Assembly: GCA_018340375.1 (NCBI GenBank)
Contig: JAFFJZ010000003.1
Location: forward strand, 248,001-312,000
Direction of reading: 5' to 3'
DNA: 64,000 nt
Source of the DNA: Gonatopus flavifemur
Lineage: Eukaryota > Arthropoda > Insecta > Hymenoptera > Dryinidae
The position numbers and the translations under genes are program-made. Position 1 is the stretch's first letter; each line of letters opens with the position of its first letter. Positions 40,201 to 52,978 of the stretch are shown one piece after another. Under the pieces are notes generated by a model. It had not been told where the DNA came from, made no database searches, and saw nothing but the letters and a program-made list of their open reading frames with translations.

Positions 40201-40889
40201 AAGAACTACGAGCAGCTCTCGGCGATGGAACCAAATAATAAATGGGCATTATTAACTGGAATATTTTTAATGAAGAAAATCAATTTCTTTGATTATCACG
40301 AAAAAATATTGAATAATTTGAATATATTATCTAAAGTTGATCCACTTCGTTTGAACTATTATAAAGACTTGAGTAAGACTTTCATTTGAAATTTTTTAAA
40401 TAAATTTAATCATTTGAAAGATTGTTTTTCAATTCAAAATTTTTGTTTTTAGGGAGTAAATATTTACTGGATTACGTATTATATGCTTTATGGAAAGAAG
40501 AATACGATGCTGAAATCCAATGCAAAATCGATTTGTCTGGCTTGGGTTTGTCTATGCTTTACAATAATCATTATTTCAGCTATTTTCGAGAAGTCAACCT
40601 TGGAGCAAATAGTTTAGGAAATTCATTACAATCGTTATCGACGTTACAAAATGTTCTGAAATTATCTTTGTCGAGCAATCAAATCGAATCGCTTCGGTCA
40701 TTCCCAACATTTCCTAATCTTAAAGTTTTATCTCTAAGGAATAATGATTTGAAAGATGCGCAGGACATCCTGAATATGATTAAACGACATCACCGTCTTA
40801 CAAAGTTGGATCTACGAGACAACCCGATATACGAAACGCATGATATGCAGAAAATCAGAGATCATGCTCCGGATTTAGAATTATATTAA
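37298..40889 (+). CDS. RabGGTA: Rab geranylgeranyltransferase subunit alpha
   Basis: Alpha subunit of GGTase-II, which with the beta subunit and Rab escort protein prenylates Rab GTPases. Exons: 37298-37300 (ATG only), 37434-37544, 38132-38250, 39243-39430, 39501-39698, 39764-40372, 40453-40889; phases agree and give 554 residues (human 567). The start MHGRVKVRTTAEQEELKK matches the family. Prenyltransferase-alpha repeats follow: TLWNIRREAF, YYVWHQRCWIM, FHCWDYRQYVV, NYSSWHYRS and SSAWFYQRWLL. A central beta-rich segment and a C-terminal leucine-rich repeat domain (VLKLSLSSNQIESL, LKVLSLRNNDL, LTKLDLRDNPI) complete the architecture. The coding part of exon 1 is the start codon alone, cut by a GTAAAG donor. 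Intron 3 carries an AGATATCT-rich repeat. Confidence 0.96.
38595..39125. repeat. AGATATCT/AGATGTCT-rich degenerate repeat in RabGGTA intron 3
   Basis: Dozens of variants of the palindrome AGATATCT and of AGATGTCTTTTA-like words occur on both strands, at irregular 15-30 bp spacing, around a non-repetitive centre near 38805-38860 (CCCAGACAGCACAGGAACAT). Frames within it on both strands reuse the same words and are not genes. It may be an element with arms made of palindromic motifs. Confidence 0.75.
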
Positions 40890-41211
40890 ATTATGTGGAA
40901 ATGCTTTTGTGAAGTATTTCAGATAAATATTTAATGCATTTTATATTTTTATTTAAGACATTTTTTTCAGTATTTATATTTTCAAAAAAGAATATATATT
41001 TCAACTTTGGTGGTTCAACACGTTTGGGTTGAGGTTTTTGCTTGAAATGCTTGAAATACAAAAAAAAATACGGGGAGACAAGTAATACTGTATAAAAATC
41101 CCGTAACCATGGTGTCGCTCGCAAAACCAATAGAAAGAGGGGGAGAGAAGTTGCTTTTTCAACTCAGGTCTCTCCATTGAAGTGTTTAATTTTAATGAAG
41201 TATTCAATTGG

Positions 41212-41316
41212 TTTAAGAGGATACCGGAGTTACTATCCGAGCACGTTAGTTAGAAAAGGACACACCTATACGACAGAAAAGGAGGTCCGAAGAAACGCCG
41301 GTATCCATTCTTAAGG
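41212..41316 (+). mobile_element. Inverted-repeat element FB-M, copy 2 (105 bp)
   Basis: TTTAAGAGGATACCGGAG at the left end, GCCGGTATCCATTCTTAAGG at the right. It aligns along its length with the reverse complement of 60210-60312, including CCGAGCACGTTAGTTAGAAA and GGTCCGAAGAAACG. Confidence 0.75.
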
Positions 41317-41326
41317 GCATACTAAC

Positions 41327-41492
41327 CAGTGATGCCAGAAACCAAGTTTCGCCCCCTCCATCGAACCCCATCTGTATAGAAATTCCACGCACACAATGGA
41401 GTCACAGAGAAGACAAATTTGATTGTGTATAGGCAAAATGTTTTGATGGAGGGGGCAAAAGTTGGCGAAAGTTGGAATTTCCGACATCACTG
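41327..41492. mobile_element. hAT-like MITE (166 bp)
   Basis: The termini are CAGTGATGCCAG and CGACATCACTG. Inner inverted pieces are CCCCCTCCATCGA and its diverged mirror TTGATGGAGGGGG. The flanks ATACTAAC (41319-41326) and ATACTAGC (41493-41500) are an 8-bp duplication with one mismatch. Same terminal sequence as the element at 2327-2473. Confidence 0.83.
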
Positions 41493-41756
41493 ATACTAGC
41501 GTTGGTCAAGCTTTCTTTCTTCTAACGTATAGCCCTTTAGTCTTTTTCTTATCAATGAGTTTTGTTTGTATCTTCAGGAGTCGCTTCAACCCCCCCCCCC
41601 CCCACTTTCCCCCTTTATAAAAAATCCATTGAATTCCATTAGTGAATCACCCTGCTGAAAATGACAAAATTTCTACCTGGTTTTGTCCGAAATCACCAAA
41701 TTGGAATACCATGTCAAAACCTGACAAAATTTTTCTGTCAGTTTTTGACAGTTTAA

Positions 41757-42565
41757 CAGGATCTCGGGTTCTGTGCACGTGCACGTGCGATAAGTAATAT
41801 GCGTTAACTCTGCGCAGATTATGCATAGAACATGTACAATATGCAGAAAATGCATAACCCATATACAGCACCGGGAGGTTTTTTGAAGGTTCCGAAAACG
41901 TACTTGGTTACAAAGAGAACGTGCAAATAACGTCTCAGGATGTTCTAAGAACGTCACACGTATGTCCCAGGGACATGCAAATGTCCCGTTTAGTTTAGTA
42001 TGTAAAGGCCTAGACACACAAACGGTAGAGTATCATAATACCGAATGTTCATATTCCCGAATGCTCATAAGACCGAATGTGCATAGTCCCCAGGGTTGGG
42101 TACGCATAATACGGAAGGTTTTATGCAAGGAATAATAGCTAAGTTCGTTTACAGATGTCCCAAGTTATCCCAACTCGCTTCAAGTATTTTGGATTCGCTA
42201 CTTCCAGGTTAAGCAACGAGATGATTGGTTAGGTACAAGTTTGGAGCAGCTCAGAGCACGTAGAACGAACGAACCTAATGTGCGCATAAAACTCATGCAG
42301 ATAATGCAGATAACTGAAGGCGGTTTTCTGCATCATCTTTTTTTATGGTCAAGTTGAGTTATAATTTTAAAACTATGAATTGTTTACCATTTCAACACTA
42401 AGAAAAATCTATTTCATATATTCTGAATTTTGAATTCCAAGTCGGAATTAATTTTACAATGTTTTATGCATTTTCTGCATTTTCTGCGTATTCTACATGT
42501 TTTATGCATAATCTGCGCATAGTTAACGCATATTACTTATCGTACGCGCACAGAACCCATTCCTG
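41757..42565. mobile_element. Fold-back element FB-K (about 0.8 kb)
   Basis: The left arm from GGGTTCTGTGCACGTGC and TAAGTAATATGCGTTAAC through GCAGATTATGCATA is mirrored at 42470-42558 (TATGCATAATCTGC ... GTTAACGCATATTACTTA ... GCACAGAACCC). The interior includes GGGACATGCAAATGTCCC and a truncated FB-D piece. No coding frame and no clear duplication. Confidence 0.65.
42026..42093 (-). mobile_element. Truncated FB-D end
   Basis: GGTAGAGTATCATAATACCG followed by CCGAA at 42041, 42057 and 42073, again 16 bp apart. It matches the reverse complement of the right arm of the element at 24833-25123. It stops at the CCC of the next unit, where GAA would follow. Confidence 0.8.
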
Positions 42566-42610
42566 GGTATCAGGCTGCTCTCCCAAGGACTGGAATTTCT
42601 AGGGAACGGA

Positions 42611-43090
42611 AGGCTAACCTCCCATAGGGATCCTTTAATGAGGGATCGGACAATCAACTGCTGATTACGGATTGGTCGGCCGCCATTAGTGAGATAGGTA
42701 CTGATATTCATGAAAATATTCGAGATACATATTTAAAGTCAGTTTATTCATGTATAATACTTACAATTAAGTGAATCTGAAACATTCTTCGAACAAAGCA
42801 TGTAAATACATTTGAGAAAAATGATTTTAATAAAATAACATACACTATGCATGCTTAACTAAACTATAGAAAAAACCGGAAGTATCCCACTAATGGCGAC
42901 TGATTGTCCGATCCCTCATTAAAGGATCCCTAAATCTCCCATGGAACGGAACTCGTTCCGGCGGAATGACTTTAAACCAATCGCTTTCACAATTTCTCTC
43001 AGAGCGTTCTATCAGAAATCTATAAAAAATTGTACATTGGTTCAATTTTCATTCCGCCGGAACGAATTCCGGTCCATGGGAGGCCAGTCT
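42611..43090 (+). mobile_element. Fold-back element FB-A, copy 3, split by an insertion
   Basis: The left end is AGGCTAACCTCCCAT (42611-42625) and the element resumes at TCTCCCATGGAACGG (42935). Removing the 309-bp insert and its 8-bp duplication leaves exactly 163 bp, the length of the other two copies. The inner part has the same orientation as copy 2. The right end lies 273 bp before the ARMC8 start codon. Confidence 0.87.
42626..42934. mobile_element. hAT-like MITE nested in FB-A copy 3 (309 bp)
   Basis: The terminal arms start AGGGATCCTTTAATGAGGGA and continue TCGGACAATCA, mirrored at the right. The flanks CCTCCCAT (42618-42625) and TCTCCCAT (42935-42942) are an 8-bp target duplication with one mismatch. 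The AT-rich interior has no coding frame. Confidence 0.85.
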
Positions 43091-43363
43091 GACTATACCG
43101 AAAAAATTTCGTCTGTGGAAAGGCGGCCTAATAACATTTTTATATTCCAGCCACCAGATGGTGGAGGAAATTTTGAAAAATTCGTGCGCGCTCCCATCTT
43201 CTCCTTTCAATTGAATGGAATATCAAATGGATCAAACGAGGTAATTAAACGTCATATATCGGAACGCGACTTGGGATTTAATGGTTCCTCGTGGTAAGTC
43301 GCCCGAAAGCCGTGAATTATAAGTTTTTTTTCAAATATTTATGTGAGTAATAAAACTGCAGCT

Positions 43364-46300
43364 ATGGTCTCGGTGATGCAGCCGTTTATGGTGAGTCGTT
43401 AAGCTTGAGATTTTGAAAATGTTATCGGTTCGTTACCTAACTTTGACATTTTTACGTCCTTGATTTTCATTCAAATGTTGAATTAACTATGTTCTTTTGC
43501 TCGATTCTAGGATGTTGAAAGTTCAAGGAGTTACATCGACGAGCTGTATTCGCCGGACCCTCAAAAATGTCTCGAAGCGATTATGTGAGTTATTTTCATT
43601 AAATTAAGATAACCTCAAAATAATGTCTGTCAGTTGAGCAAGTTTGTTTATTGCAAAATTGCAATCAAATCAATCCCTTCTACCGTTTCCGTTGAATGTC
43701 ATTTTGGATATCCGATCCAATGAAATCCTTTGATCGAAGAAGTTCAATAATTGATTCAACCAACATTCACAATGATATAAATAGTACAATAAGAATTGAA
43801 TATTGATTCATATTACCGATATCTAATATTCATATCAGATGCCTCAAGAATTCCGTCATTGGGAGTAATAGACAAAAAGGATCTGTAATAGCGCAAGGAG
43901 TTGTACCACGGCTCTTGCAACTCTTGGGCGATTCGTCTGGTGCTATCGGAGAACGAATAAGACTAGAGTCTGCAGTCACTTTAGGCTCTTTGGCCAAAGG
44001 AACCGATCAACATGTTTTAGCTCTTATAGACCTTGGAGTAGTACCCTTACTTCTCCAAGTTTTGTTATCTATTCAAATTCCTGATGCGAATACGGAGGGG
44101 AAAGATAAAATCCCTGAGTTATTAAACGAAGCTTGTTTAAGATGTCTTAGAACAGTATTTCAACACGCAGCAGCACCTGTACATACAATTTATCAAGATC
44201 CTGCTTTGGTACCTCGCTTACTTTCCTTGGCAAGTCGTTCCGTCACTTGTCAAGTTTGCGTCGCTACGATCTTAACCACCGCGTGCAAGGTAAAAAGATT
44301 TATATAAATGAAATTTTTATATAATTACGTGTTGCCAAAAAATGATCGAGTATTGTTAATTATTAGACAGCTGAGGATCAAAATGCTCTCTCCAAAGGAG
44401 GAGCCGTCGAAACTCTGGCCATGCAATTGGATTCTCCTTTGGCTGATGTACAATTACCTGCTTTAGCTTGTTTAGCGAATATGTGTTATCAAAATCATAC
44501 AGTGTCGGCAATGGTTGCTTCGGCGACCACTGGTGATAGTATGCAATGTAAATTGGTACCTGTTGCGTTAGGACAACTGATGGGTCGCGAAAGAAGTTCC
44601 CTGGTTCAGTTGGAAGCTGCGAGGTGTATAGCATATATGCATAGAGCCGGTGCATTACCGTCGACCGATCCACGAGTCGTTTATCGCGCGCTTCCTTGCC
44701 TCGTAAGACTTTGTCATAGAGATCGTCCACCTCGCGAAAGAGTGGCGGCCGCCGAAACTTTGGCCTACCTTACAGAAGTGGACACGGATCTGCAACGTTT
44801 GGCTTCCATTAGTAACCATCTTATCCCAACTTTAGCTGAACTCTTAAGACCACATCCACAGGTAGGTAAGAGTTGATTTTATTTGATTTTATTCATTATT
44901 ATCAACGTACCAGTTAGCGAGTCGAATTATTTTTCTCGATGAAAACTCCTATCGCTTTTCGTCGATGAAACACTCGGAACTTATAATTCTTATGTTGATA
45001 TTTGAAAAATTAGACATTTTTTTTTCTAATTAAAATACAAATTTTTTGTCAACAGAAAAAGCTTGCAGTTTGAAAATTATTATTGATAGTATTTTCATAG
45101 AATTTGGATTATAATATGATAAGAAAAAATTGTAAGAATTCGAATATTTTAGATATCGTGGATTACATTTATTTTTTTTGTTTCCCGTGGAATTCGTGGC
45201 CAATTCCATAATTTAAATTGTGGAATACTTTTAGGTTCAAGACGCAACTTTATCTCAAGATATGCGGCAAGCTGCGTTCAGAGCGTTTGCGTCGCTTGGA
45301 GCAAACGATGAAGATATTCGAAAACGTATAATCGAAACGGAAAGTCTTATGGAACAAGTTGTATCTGGTCTTCAAGATCCTGGTGGTCCTCGTGTTCGTT
45401 TAGCTGCAGTCAGGTGTTTACATTCTCTTTCTAGAAGCGTGCAACAGTTGCGAACGACTTTTCAAGACCATGCAGTTTGGAGACCGCTAATGCAATTGTT
45501 ACATGGAGCGGATAAAGGATTGGAGGGTGAGCGCTTAATATTTTGCGTACAAAAAAAATTTGAGATAATCCTCCCTTCGTTCGATTCCTGGAAGGTGTAT
45601 TTGGTTCAAAGTCAAATTTCTGATTGAATCGGCAAGAGTGGTTTTATTATGACGATTGTAAGGATCATGACAAGCGCTTGAGTAGATACCAGCACCGGGA
45701 TGCCAGTCACATCTTTCATTTCAGCGTCACCTCGGCTAATATCGTTTCGTAAAAGGAGCTTGTGCATAGCTTTTTTGAGACATTTCTTTAGAAAAAGAAA
45801 AAAAAAACAAGCAAACAAACAAACAAACAAACAAGAAATTGAAAAAATTTTTCAACTCTGCAAGATCGAAGATTTTATTATAAAATACTTTATATGAATA
45901 TACTTTCCAATGTGGTACACCAATAATGTAATTATTTAATTAAGAGATATAGTATAACAATTTCGGAAATAACGTTCACTCACGATATATATGTATATAA
46001 TATTACTAAAGTTTTAGTGTAATTTTAATTGAATATTGCAATTTATACAATATTTAAATGAATCCATACAATTTTTTAGGTAGGGGCGAAGGCGAAGAAG
46101 ATTTGTTAACTGTGGCATCGAGTACTCTGTGTAATCTTCTGCTGGAATTTAGTCCAAGTAAAGAACCAATTCTTGAATCTGGTGGGGTTGAACTATTATG
46201 CTCGCTCACGAAAAGACCTGATCCAGCTTTAAGATTGAATGGAATTTGGGCTTTGATGAATGTGGCATTTCAAGCGGAGCAACGGGTTAAATCACAAATC

Positions 46301-47588
46301 TTATCCTGTCTCGGCACCGATCAAATCTTTCGTCTCTTAGCCGATCCAGAATTAGCAGTTCTGATGAAGACTTTAGGTTTATTAAGGAATTTGTTATCCA
46401 CCAAAGCGCATATAGATCGTATAATGGGCGAGCATGCAGCCCATGTTATGCAAGCGGTAATATTGGTATTGGAAGATCCAGAACATCCAGCGGAAGTGAA
46501 GGAGCAAGCCCTTTGTATTTTAGCTAATGTTGCCGATGGCGATCGAGCCAGAGATCACATCATGGCCAACGAAGATGTTCTTAAAAAACTTATGGATTAC
46601 ATGGTAGGTATATTGATTAATACCATTGTCATTTAAATCCATGATAGTTGCATCAAAAATAACTTTCAATATAAATATTTGAATAAATTCTTTGCTTTCT
46701 TTTGTCGTTTGAAAATTTTTATATTTTTTCATACATTTCTCCTCACACATTTTTTGGGGTTTTTTGTGTTTTTGTTTTTTCGATTTTTCGATTTTTTTTC
46801 AAAGAGGTTTTTAAAAAACAAAAAACATTAGAAATTTGCTTTTGTAAATTCATAATGTTTATAGAAACATGACAGAAAAGAATAGCAAAAACAAATTGCA
46901 TAAATCTTTTTGTTACCGTAAAAAAGGTAGGCTCTCGAGATGAATTGCACACTGTTTGTTTGAGAATTTACTCAGATTTTCTAGTGAAATCATACCATCA
47001 TATGTTTTTATGGTACATGAATATTTCAGTGATATGTGAAAATCAAAAATTTTAAGAATTATCATTCAATAATCGGTATTTTCAATTTTGACTGCAATTA
47101 CAGGATAATGTAAAGTAAAGTATAGAGAGATACATATAAATTTAATCGCATTCTCATTGAAAAACATAATTTTTTTTTTTTTTTTTTTTTCTTCCGATTA
47201 CTCTTGCGCCAATTGAACCTAATAAACTTAGTCTTGATTTGATTTTTTTTTTGTTTCATCGTATGAATGAACTGTTGAAATAATCTTAATAATGTTAATT
47301 TATCATATTGTTTGAATAGTAATTTATGAATTCGGCAGTATATTTAACACAATATATTATTCATTTATACAGATGCACAGTAATGTCAAGTTACAAGTGG
47401 CAGCAATTTTTTGTGTGTGTAACTTGATTTGGAGAGAGGAACCTGGGGCCGCGCAACGACAAGCACGTTTGAGAGAATTAGGTCTTTATCGTATCTTGCA
47501 ACAATTACGCCACACGAAGGATTCTCAACTTTTCGATAAGTACGAGCTTCTGCCATTAATCTCGCATGCCACCAAACAAAATTCTTAA
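43364..47588 (+). CDS. Armc8: Armadillo repeat-containing protein 8
   Basis: Scaffold subunit of the CTLH/GID E3 ubiquitin ligase, linking substrate receptors to the catalytic core. Exons: 43364-43390, 43511-43584, 43839-44289, 44367-44861, 45235-45526, 46080-46603, 47373-47588; phases agree and give 692 residues (human 673). The first coding exon has nine codons (MVSVMQPFM) and corresponds to the human MSVLSEV start. The body is a run of armadillo repeats. Near-identical stretches include [17 protein letters not shown] ([20 protein letters not shown]), [63 protein letters not shown] and EQALCILAN. The last residues after FDK do not resemble the vertebrate KMALQQYL tail. A possible donor (GATAA|GTACGA) at the divergence leaves room for another last exon. 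AATAAA follows at 47599-47604. FB-A copy 3 ends 273 bp upstream. Confidence 0.96.
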
Positions 47589-48579
47589 ACTCTTTGGAAA
47601 TAAAAAAATTAAAATTTTAATTATAAAAATCATTGAAAGAATGTTATATTTTCAGAGTAAAAACTGCGATGGCACAATTCTTTGACGTCTAAACTTCATT
47701 AAGAGCCGCTTTCCAATGAAGATTAGATTTCTGTTTCACTCTTCTCTATTTCGACCACATCCAATTCGAGTGTTTAATACTGTGATCAAATTTCTCTATA
47801 GATGAATGTGATTTAGTCTGATTTGAGAATTAAAAGGATATTCCTGATTCTAAGCCTGTAGTTTGTTCATATACTAATTTATTGAAGAAAAAAAAAACGA
47901 AGTGTTAATAATAGATGAAATCGGAAGTTTTCTCTTAGCGATTGAAGAAAAAAGAGTAATCGCGCATTACATATAATTCACCTTCCAAATGACGAATATT
48001 TATCATTCATGTTATTTCTTTCAATGTAGATCAAAAACAAAAGTATTCATGCAATATATGTATATTACATATTTTGCAATGTCCTACGACATGATATGGA
48101 ACATTTTTAATCAAAAAATTCCGTTGTAATAAAAGAAAATATTCAAAATTACACAATAAACTTTGAAAAATCTAACTATCCTTTATGATAACATTTATAC
48201 TTACATATGTTTAAATTATAAAATTTGACTAGCATAGACTTTGTATAATGGCAGAATGTACCCAAGTTTATGATACACACTGCCGCATAGAATAAAACTT
48301 TGCGATGACTTTGATATCGAATTAACAAGAAAGCAAAATTAGAGGCTATAAAATATCGAATGAAGGCTTAAATTATCTGTATTCATGATCACACGAATTT
48401 TCAACAATTCAACACGCTTCATATCCCTATGTTTTACATATTTTTGAAATTTCTATCAAAAATTGAGGTATAAGACTATAAACTGATGAAGAATTTTTTG
48501 AAAATTCGTATAATTCCAACTTCTACTGTGGAATCCAAATGATGATTTCAGAATTATTAATTGGAATATGATGTACTGA
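47589..48579. other. Tail-to-tail 3' region of ARMC8 and ICA69
   Basis: 3' UTR sequence. AATAAA at 47599-47604 is only 11 bp past the ARMC8 stop. No repeat element seen. Confidence 0.65.
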
Positions 48580-50605
<2,026 letters not shown>

Positions 50606-51134
50606 ACCTGGGCCACTTCTATCACTATAAATGCAAAATTACAAGCTAGGTTTTCCAAAATATTGATAAATGATGTAAAAAGTTTTCAAACATATACTAT
50701 TATAATATATAATTTGTAACGAATGAGTGGATGTCTCTTTCATAACTCGTTTATACATTTCTTTAAATGTATTCCAACTCAAGTTGATAATTCACAATTG
50801 CGAGTAACGAAGGAAAGTATTATCTAATTATTGTTTCCTGAATTAAATAAGCGGAAAGGAAAAGATAAAGGAAACGATAAGACAAGAAACGAATAATGTT
50901 CAGTATTCCACTATATTTGTATGTTTCGAAAATTGAAAGTGTGTTATTTACTATGTATTCATGGTAAAACAACGCCTCCGATGCAAAACTAAATGACGTC
51001 ACTCGTTTTGTGAACTCAATTTGTTTGACAAGTGGTTGACGTCTCAATCCGTTTCAATTTGCATGTTGTTTGGAAGATGACAGGCGAGACATTGAATTAC
51101 ATTGAATATCAGCAATGGCCATTGAGCTCCAGAA

Positions 51135-51745
51135 CTGCCAGATGGGCATTGCCGTTGAGGGGAATAGTATCCCTACCATCGTTCATACGCATACTCCCGT
51201 CTCCACATGAAATCTATACACAGTATACACACGTGTAACTTATATACAGGGTGTTTCAGAACTCGCTGAAACTGGCTGGAGGGATTGTTCTCTAGTGAAA
51301 ACTAAGAAGATTGGTCTTTGGATCAAGTCGATCCGACGTTTCGATCCCCGAGATATTAGCTTTTGAAAGTGACGAATCAGCGGGCGAGTTTATCGGGTAG
51401 GCAAGCGCGGCGTAAGAGTCCTTGCAGTGGGGGTTCCTTCGGTGCCCCGCGATATGACATAATCCAACGGAGTTTGTTGAATTTTAATTTTGCCGAAGGA
51501 ACCCCCACTGCAAAGACTCTTACGCCGCGCTTGCCTACCCGATAAACTCGCGCGCTGATTCGTCACTTTCAAAAGCTAATATCTCGAGAACGAAACGTCG
51601 GATCGACTTGATCCAAAGACCAATCTTCTTAGTTTTCACTAGAGAACAGTCCCTCCAGCCAGTTTCAGCGAGTTCTGAAACACCCTGTACATGGGACGAT
51701 AGTGGGGTGGTACACTTCCCCTCAACGGCTACACCTATCTGGCAG
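51135..51745. mobile_element. Outer fold-back element FB-J
   Basis: The left arm CTGCCAGATGGGCATTGCCG, TTGAGGGGAATAG is mirrored at 51690-51745 (CTTCCCCTCAACGGC ... ATCTGGCAG). About 75-80 percent arm identity by eye over 55 bp. Its centre is occupied by the 441-bp palindrome, so FB-J is the older element. Confidence 0.75.
51247..51687. mobile_element. 441-bp near-perfect palindrome FB-I with TA target site
   Basis: Arms of nearly 200 bp each start CAGGGTGTTTCAGAACTCGC and meet around a short AT-rich loop near 51470. TA flanks both ends (51245-51246 and 51688-51689). TIR style and TA duplication suggest a Tc1/mariner-like non-autonomous element. Both strands encode the same short frame, an artefact of the palindrome. 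GC content is higher than its surroundings. Arm identity is very high, which suggests recent insertion or gene conversion. Confidence 0.85.
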
Positions 51746-51761
51746 GTCTCTTCTCTTCAGT

Positions 51762-51968
51762 CAGAGATGAGTTGAAGAGATTGTTAACGAGATATGAAAA
51801 CCATAGCCAGTTTCCGATTGGCAGTATGACGTTTTCCGTTTATCACTTCATGCTGGTTGGCTTAGAAGGAAAATTCAACCAATCATATATTTTTCTTCAA
51901 AAGAAAAAAACGTGAGACGGACCATGATATTTTAACATTGCGTCAGCAATCTCTGCTATTCATCTCTG
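51762..51968 (+). mobile_element. Fold-back element FB-B, copy 5
   Basis: Begins CAGAGATGAGTTGAAG and ends ATTCATCTCTG. A further 16 bp CTTCAACTCATCTCTG (51969-51984) repeats an FB-B end, suggesting a second truncated copy or a rearranged end. Confidence 0.82.
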
Positions 51969-52978
51969 CTTCAACTCATCTCTGGTCTAGTAAAGAAATT
52001 GTAGTTGAAACTGCAATGGCGACTGTTCGTTGGATAGTTTATCCATTTGCAATGGAAACTTTAAGAAAAATGTGATCTACAGGTCGCAGTGAAGGAAAAT
52101 ATTATTCGAGGTATCATAGGAAATGTTACTATCATTCGCTGCTGTTGAAATTGATACCAAATTCATGATATCATTCTCATAATTGTAGAATTATAAGAAA
52201 TCACATGTGCACTCCAAATTGGAACATGTAATTGTTAAGAAAACAAAAGACTTTCCAATCATACCTGCATCTTAATTCTCTCACATTTATCGTTCATTAT
52301 TTACGTGTAATAAATAATTTAGACAAAGCATCTTATAAATTAAAGATGAATTCTTCTTCCGATCTATTCTCATAATTTGGATTTTTCTTTTCAAAATATT
52401 TTCAATTGAAAATTAAGTAAAATTTTGGTCTTTGTGTCATTCGATCATTTCTTTGAAATGATTCTATATACTTAGTTGCAAAATTCTTATCAAAGATTGG
52501 TGTGGATTTCAATTGAAAATTTGTTTGAAAAATCATTCGTACCGGTATTGAGGATATTGATGTAGCAAGCAAGTACAATTGTTAGTTTAATTATATTGTA
52601 CGATTATCATCATTTTATGTACATCGACCAGTTTATAAAGTATGAAATAACTTTTTGATTTAATTGAGGCAGCTTTAAATAATCTTATTTGAAAAGTTTG
52701 ATCGGCACGATATCGTGTTCTTTAAAAGACAAATTTGTATAAATCACATTTTACAATTTAAATACAAACCTTAAGTCCCTTTATAATTCCAGGTGCGGTC
52801 AGAGGTAGAAGGACGGTATTGCCTGCAAAACGAAATGGCAATGGAAAGTTGCAGGCAATGCCCGAGAGACGAATGGATTGGTCACTGAGACGGACAAGAC
52901 GTTTGATGTTGTTGGTAAATCGAGTAGGCAAGAAAGTCCACAGGCAGGAAGGAGCGATTGACCGAGCGCGCATAAGTA

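Larger units (their letters stand above)
40890..43363. other. RabGGTA-ARMC8 gap with nested fold-back elements
   Basis: Contains FB-M copy 2, a hAT-like MITE, a poly-C run (about 41590-41602), the 0.8-kb FB-K element, and FB-A copy 3 with its insertion, each annotated separately. The ARMC8 promoter must lie within or beside 43091-43363 or inside the repeats. Confidence 0.75.
50606..52978. other. Head-to-head gap between ICA69 and the MARVEL-like gene
   Basis: 50606-51130 is probably ICA69 leader and promoter. 51135-51984 is an array of nested and abutting fold-back elements. 51985-52978 shows no gene; the leader of the next gene lies at its right end. Confidence 0.7.

Noticed and set aside
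42941..43297. 118-codon ORF running into the ARMC8 5' region
   Set aside because: Starts inside FB-A copy 3; the family-conserved ARMC8 start lies at 43364 with a proper donor. Not the N-terminus.
51363..51572. Two opposite-strand ORFs encoding nearly the same peptide
   Set aside because: They are the two arms of the 441-bp palindrome read on each strand; the similarity follows from inverted symmetry.
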